From: Dyadobacter sp. CY356
GTDB taxonomy: Bacteria > Bacteroidota > Bacteroidia > Cytophagales > Spirosomataceae
DNA length: 64,000 nucleotides
Assembly: GCF_021440195.1 (NCBI RefSeq)
Contig: NZ_JAJTSZ010000008.1
Coordinates: forward strand, 62,001-126,000
Direction of reading: 5' to 3'
In this document: piece after piece, positions 59,883-64,000 of the stretch
Numbering within the stretch: position 1 is the first letter of the stretch
Layout: every line of letters starts with the position of its first letter
The notes under the pieces: generated by a model
What the model was told of the DNA's origin: nothing
Seen by the model: the letters and a program-made list of their open reading frames with translations, nothing else
Databases searched by the model: none
Position numbers and translations under genes: made by a program

Positions 59883-59966
59883 GCTTTCGGCCCATCGGCT
59901 ATCAGCAATCGGCATGTTATGTGCCGGAATTGAAAGCCGAAAGCCGACCGCCGAAAGCCGAAAAAC
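59882..59966. repeat. Inverted pair of GAAAGCC heptad arrays
   Basis: Right arm, five units in phase: GAAAGCC GAAAGCC GACCGCC GAAAGCC GAAAAAC (59932-59966). Left arm, units of inverted type: GGCTTTC GGCCCAT CGGCTAT CAGCAAT CGGCATG (59882-59916). GGCTTTCGGC (59882-59891) and GCCGAAAGCC (59950-59959) are perfect complements, so the region can fold. It fills the gap between the moxR stop and the DUF58 start. Confidence 0.7.
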
Positions 59967-59967
59967 T

Positions 59968-60876
59968 ATGTCCCAAAAGCGCACCGGGCTTCTTGCTTCG
60001 GATCTGATCAAACTTGGAAATCTTCAGCTGGTTGGAAAACTGGTGAGTGAAGAACTGATGCTGGGTGTTCATGCCAGTAAACGTTCGGGAATGGGGACGG
60101 AGTTTGAGCAATACCGCCACTACGAACCCGGCGATGATCCGAAACGGATTGACTGGAAATTATTTGCCAGAACGGATAAACATCTTGTAAAAGAATCATC
60201 TGCTGAAAGTAACAGGCAAATCCGCTTTTTGGTGGATCTTTCCGGATCCATGAATTACGCTGAAAATGGTATGAGCCGGCTTGAATATGCAAAGTTGCTA
60301 ATCGCTTCTCTGGCTTATCTGGGATACATACAGAATGATCAAATGAGTCTTTATTCGTTGCAAAATGGAAAAGTTAACAGTATCGCGAGTGGTGCTTCAA
60401 GTTCAGGAAAACAGGCTTTTAATAAGATATTATTCGGATTACAAAAAACGACAGCCTCAGGTGAATGGACATCAGATTTTGCTGCGAACGGAAAATTGCA
60501 GTTTCCTGAATTTGCGACTAAAAGTCAGGAGCAATTGATTTTTGTAACAGATTTTCTTCAGGTGGGTCAGGAGTGGCTTACATTAATAAAATCCATAGCC
60601 AGTCCGCGTCGTGAAATCGTTATTTTCCAGATTTTGGGAGATAATGAAGTGGATTTTAACCTGTCCGGTTTTTATCGTTTCAAGGATCTGGAAACCGGAA
60701 AAGAGATTGAATTACAGGCTGAGGCTGTGAGAGATAAGTTTAGAGAATCTTCCAAAGCGTATTTTGATATGCTCGAAGAAGAATTACGGATTCCGTATGT
60801 GAATCTGGTTCAGGCCAGATTGAGCGATCCGTTGGGAATGGTTTTGAAAGAATTTTTAACAAGGAGGAAAGGCTAA
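59968..60876 (+). CDS. DUF58 protein (vWA-like)
   Basis: The ATG at 59968 gives 302 residues starting MSQKRTGLLASDLIKLG. A longer frame to 59914 runs through the heptad repeat and was rejected. The DUF58 signature YEPGDDPKRIDWKLFARTDKHLVKE is followed by a vWA-type motif LVDLSGSMNY. DUF58 proteins are MoxR partners with an integrin-like fold. Unlike many, no membrane segment is evident. The C-terminus overlaps the BatA-like gene by one base (TAATG), with an SD-like AAGGAGG inside its last codons. Confidence 0.9.
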   Translation: MSQKRTGLLASDLIKLGNLQLVGKLVSEELMLGVHASKRSGMGTEFEQYRHYEPGDDPKRIDWKLFARTDKHLVKESSAESNRQIRFLVDLSGSMNYAENGMSRLEYAKLLIASLAYLGYIQNDQMSLYSLQNGKVNSIASGASSSGKQAFNKILFGLQKTTASGEWTSDFAANGKLQFPEFATKSQEQLIFVTDFLQVGQEWLTLIKSIASPRREIVIFQILGDNEVDFNLSGFYRFKDLETGKEIELQAEAVRDKFRESSKAYFDMLEEELRIPYVNLVQARLSDPLGMVLKEFLTRRKG

Positions 60877-62096
60877 TGAATTTTTTACAACCTTTCATGT
60901 TTTGGGGTGCACTGGCCATAGCCATACCGATCTTTATCCATTTCTGGCATCAGAAAAAAGGTAAAGAGCTGGATTGGGCAGCTATGCAATGGTTAATCGA
61001 TAAAAGTCAGCAGCAAAGTCGCGGTTTCCGTTTGGACGACTTGCCGCTGTTAATCGTTCGCTGTTTGCTTATTCTGCTTTTGACCGTGTTATTAAGTCAG
61101 CCGGTAATAAAATGGTTTAAACAAATCGAACATGCTGAAAGAATCCACTTGGTTCAGCCATCTGCCAGTCTTGTCAATAACTATCGTTTTGAAATTGAAA
61201 GTGCTATAAAAAAAGGAGAAAAAGTATTCTGGATAAATCCAGAAAGTGAAGAAATCAAGGATCTGTCTTCCATTTCAAATCAGCAGAATAATGGTATTTT
61301 ATATCTTCAGGATGTAATTAACAAAGTGAGTAAAACAGGAGTGAAGCTGGATCTTTATTTCCTTAGTGATCTGAAATTGCTAGACCTGCCAAAAATCTAC
61401 ATTCCTGAATCGTATACATTACATACTTTAACAGACTCATCTCAAAACTATCCGCACAAATATCTTGACTTAGAAGATGGTAAAAAGCTGTTTGTCAATA
61501 AAGGTCAGCTAACCGTTTCGGGTCCGGGCGTATCGGATAATTTGCCAAAACTTGAATCATCGCCAGTGCATACCGGTAAATTAAACATACTGGTTGACTA
61601 CAAAAATAAAGCGGAACAACAAACCGTCGAGGCGGCGTTGGGTTCTTTATCCACGGTATATTCTCTGCCGATTAGTATAGACCTTAAAAGTGTCAGTGAA
61701 AAAAAATATGATCTTATATTAACCGATCAGATTGTTTCCAAAATCAATCCTGAAATACTTTATGTTTTGTCAGGAAAGTCAATGACAGGTAACCAAAACT
61801 TACTTTCAAACGTTATTCAATTGCAGGATTCACTTCGGATACAGACATCTGAAATGGTTAATTCAGGACAATTACCGGAATTTCTTGGCGAGTTGCTTAT
61901 CTCACACTATAAATTGAATGAATCTCCAAAGCTGGTTAGTCCCAGACAATTGAATGCACAATTTGTGCAAACCAAGCCTTTGAAGGTAAATCAGGAAGGT
62001 AGTTTACGGCCATGGCTTTTAATTCTTTTTATAGCATTACTCATTCTTGAACGCTGGATGGCTTTAAAGAAAACGATACAGAAAAGTTATGTATGA
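60876..62096 (+). CDS. BatA-like protein with N-terminal double membrane domain
   Basis: The 406 residues open with the BatA N-terminal domain: MNFLQPFMFWGALAIAIPIFIHFWHQKKG, then a second helix LPLLIVRCLLILLLTVLLSQPVIKWF. The large middle region is soluble and not recognisable, and a third helix lies near the C-terminus (LLILFIALLILERW). It resembles Bacteroides aerotolerance BatA-type proteins without the usual vWA motif. It starts inside the DUF58 stop (TAATG) and ends overlapping the next gene by 8 bp. Strong translational coupling, so one complex with MoxR, DUF58 and DUF4175 is likely. Confidence 0.82.
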   Translation: MNFLQPFMFWGALAIAIPIFIHFWHQKKGKELDWAAMQWLIDKSQQQSRGFRLDDLPLLIVRCLLILLLTVLLSQPVIKWFKQIEHAERIHLVQPSASLVNNYRFEIESAIKKGEKVFWINPESEEIKDLSSISNQQNNGILYLQDVINKVSKTGVKLDLYFLSDLKLLDLPKIYIPESYTLHTLTDSSQNYPHKYLDLEDGKKLFVNKGQLTVSGPGVSDNLPKLESSPVHTGKLNILVDYKNKAEQQTVEAALGSLSTVYSLPISIDLKSVSEKKYDLILTDQIVSKINPEILYVLSGKSMTGNQNLLSNVIQLQDSLRIQTSEMVNSGQLPEFLGELLISHYKLNESPKLVSPRQLNAQFVQTKPLKVNQEGSLRPWLLILFIALLILERWMALKKTIQKSYV

Positions 62097-64000
62097 GCTA
62101 AAAAAATTAATCAATTCAGTTACGACCCAACTTTACGCGAATGCATTTATTCGTTGTTTGTTGCTGGCGGTTTCAGCTTTTGTTCTAACCTCGGTGTTTA
62201 AACAGTCTTCTGTAATTGCTCCCGTTTTGGCTGCCCTTGCTGGCTTGGGAATTGGCGCATATATCACAAAATTATATCAAAATAAAAAACCACAGGCCAT
62301 CAGTTTGATCCACAAAACGGTTGGTGAATCGGAGTACAGTTTGCATTTACTGGAAAAGGAAGAGCTGAATATTGCAGAACAATTGCAGCTGGACAGGCTA
62401 AGTCAAAATGTTTCAGCCAGTCATTTTCATTACCGGAATCTGTATGACGGAACGATGATGTACGGACTGATCTTTCTTTTGTCGCTGGTTTTTTATAATC
62501 TGTATCCGCACCTGAATTTCTCAACCGGAAGTCCAATCACGCTTTTAAATTCCACTAAAAATGTCGAAAAAGCGAATGTTCTCATTGCTCCGAGCTTTGA
62601 AACGGCTAATGTAACTATCAACCCGCCTGCATACACGAACTTACCATCCAAAAAATCTGCTGATTTGAATGTTAGTGCAATCATCGGTTCTGCCTTGAAT
62701 TGGGATGTTACTTTTAGTCATCAGGATAATCTGTCGGTACGGCTGGCAAATAACCGTGGAGATGAGCTTTTGTTCAAAAAGGCAAATGGTATTTTTCAGT
62801 ATAAAGATAAACTGACAGGTTCCGGACTATATTCAATCAAAGCCTATTGGAAAGATTCGCTCGTTTATCAATCTGATTTTTACAAACTGGAAGCACAACC
62901 GGATCTTACCCCAAAAATTGAACCGGATTCAAAAGAACTGTATCAATATCATTATTTGAAAGACAATAAAATGATCCAGGTTTCGGCGAAAATGTCAGAT
63001 GATTTTAAAGTAAAAACGGCTTTTATCGTGGCTACTTTGGCACGCGGTTCAGGTGAAAATGTCAAGTTCAGAGAAATGAAATTTCCATTATCTCCGGGTA
63101 ATTTTAAGGAAGCAAAACTTAGCCAATCCATTGATCTGAAAGCCTTGAATTTTACACCAGGTGATGAGCTTTATTATTACTGGGCAGCAATTGATAATAA
63201 GGAACCCGAAGCTAATTTCACCAAATCAGATACCTATTTCGTAGTTTACAAAGACACGGCAAAAGTGGAAGAATCAGAACTTTCCACGATGTCTGTCAAT
63301 ACGGTTCCGGAATATTTCCGTAGTCAGCGCCAGATTATTATTGATACTGAGAAACTGATTGCCAAGCGTAAAAAGATTAAAAAGGAAGAATTCAATAGTA
63401 CTTCCAATGAAATAGGTTTTGATCAAAAAGTGCTTCGGTTACGTTACGGACAGTTTTTAGGCGAAGAATTTGAACAAAATATTGGTGGAGGCGGCGGTGC
63501 GCCGCATGAAGAAAGTGGTAGTGGAAATATTCTGGATGCTTTTACACACAAGTCTGATTCGGAAGGCGAAGCGGCAGAAAACCGCAAATCACAGCCGGAA
63601 GAATCACATCACGACCATGGCGGAGGTAATCAGGAAAGCGGTTCCAAAGATGCGATGGCGGAATTGATTGAGCAATACGGACATGCACACGACGATGCTG
63701 ATATCAATACTTTCCATGAGCAGTCTACCAAAAGTTTATTGAAAATGGCTTTGGAGCAAATGTGGCAATCGGAACTGCATTTGCGTATGTATGAACCTGA
63801 AAAAGCGATTCCTTTTGAAACCAAAGCACTTGAATTTTTAAAACAGGCGCAGCATAAGGCACGCGCCTTTGTCAAGAAAAGCAGCTATGATCCGCCTCCG
63901 ATCAAGGAAAAAGAAAAACGGCTAACCGGCGAATTGACTGACATCAGCAAGAATTTCAGCCAGGAAAAAATGATCAGCCTGACGCGGACTGAACAACTGG
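62089..64000 (+). CDS. DUF4175 family membrane protein (3' end outside window)
   Basis: The ATG at 62089 lies inside the last codons of the BatA-like gene (8-bp overlap), and the frame is open to the window end, 637 codons. There are three hydrophobic helices: about 20-38, 40-58 and 122-138. A long extracytoplasmic part follows, with beta strands and then charged, coiled helices. This is the DUF4175 layout. A low-complexity Gly/His/Glu segment (FEQNIGGGGGAPHEESGSGN, then ESHHDHGGGNQESG) lies near 465-510. The His cluster could bind metal (inference). The function is unknown; it belongs to the MoxR/DUF58/BatA module. Confidence 0.85.
   Translation, partial: MYELKKLINSVTTQLYANAFIRCLLLAVSAFVLTSVFKQSSVIAPVLAALAGLGIGAYITKLYQNKKPQAISLIHKTVGESEYSLHLLEKEELNIAEQLQLDRLSQNVSASHFHYRNLYDGTMMYGLIFLLSLVFYNLYPHLNFSTGSPITLLNSTKNVEKANVLIAPSFETANVTINPPAYTNLPSKKSADLNVSAIIGSALNWDVTFSHQDNLSVRLANNRGDELLFKKANGIFQYKDKLTGSGLYSIKAYWKDSLVYQSDFYKLEAQPDLTPKIEPDSKELYQYHYLKDNKMIQVSAKMSDDFKVKTAFIVATLARGSGENVKFREMKFPLSPGNFKEAKLSQSIDLKALNFTPGDELYYYWAAIDNKEPEANFTKSDTYFVVYKDTAKVEESELSTMSVNTVPEYFRSQRQIIIDTEKLIAKRKKIKKEEFNSTSNEIGFDQKVLRLRYGQFLGEEFEQNIGGGGGAPHEESGSGNILDAFTHKSDSEGEAAENRKSQPEESHHDHGGGNQESGSKDAMAELIEQYGHAHDDADINTFHEQSTKSLLKMALEQMWQSELHLRMYEPEKAIPFETKALEFLKQAQHKARAFVKKSSYDPPPIKEKEKRLTGELTDISKNFSQEKMISLTRTEQL

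Noticed and set aside
59914..59967. Upstream extension of the DUF58 frame
   Set aside because: The 18 extra residues are encoded by the heptad repeat array and do not resemble DUF58; the ATG at 59968 was used.

Overview
The window is a chromosomal segment of a Bacteroidota bacterium, most likely Cytophagales of the Spirosomaceae/Dyadobacter type (inference). The evidence is the protein families (DUF5009, DUF6169, DUF4159/DUF4175, short MenE, phosphocholine-specific phospholipase C, sphingomyelin-synthase-like PAP2), AT-rich leaders that mostly lack Shine-Dalgarno sequences, occasional TTG/GTG starts, and promoter-like TTTG...TAnnTTTG words. About 55 genes are present. Most are core or housekeeping genes. 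No complete insertion sequence, prophage, CRISPR array, rRNA or intact tRNA was seen.

Layout. 1-2.7 kb: the end of a glycoside-hydrolase-like gene, a DUF5009 membrane protein and an exported sugar-isomerase-like protein. 2.9-9.5 kb: pgi, VanZ, a lipoprotein, a large secreted serine hydrolase, and a YdaT-like/SDR stress pair. 9.6-16.4 kb (minus strand): dnaK, phospholipase C, DUF937, rplT and rpmI. 16.5-24.4 kb: infC, thrS, a TPR lipoprotein, a methyltransferase, a secreted beta-rich protein, an EVE protein and menB. menE diverges from menB. 25.7-32.7 kb: an unknown protein, an XRE/S24-like regulator, a small DUF6169 pair, folD, a sirtuin and topA. 33-38.2 kb: two unrelated-type aconitases in tandem (acnB, acn), preceded by a decayed aconitase 5' end. 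38.5-41 kb: an MBL-fold protein and two lipoproteins. 41.2-49 kb: TetR, TolC, MFP and RND efflux genes, then an acyl carrier protein and an NDH-2. 49-52 kb: a DUF5615/DUF433 toxin-antitoxin pair, a PAP2/sphingomyelin-synthase-like gene and a frameshifted ATP-grasp gene. 52-64 kb: two tandem TldD/TldE pairs followed by DUF4159, MoxR, DUF58, BatA-like and DUF4175 genes, the last running off the window.

The most system-like region is 52-64 kb. Two duplicated metallopeptidase pairs, whose catalytic TldD subunits carry Tat-type signals, lie head to tail with a MoxR/vWA membrane module. Other notable signals are a 19-bp putative TetR operator present twice in inverted orientation around tetR, and several intergenic arrays of degenerate 7-bp units, each with its own word, resembling the cyanobacterial STRR class. 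There is also a single-base frameshift splitting an ATP-grasp gene, and a relic of an aconitase start in the acnB leader. All functional calls come from reading the sequence by eye; no database search was run.
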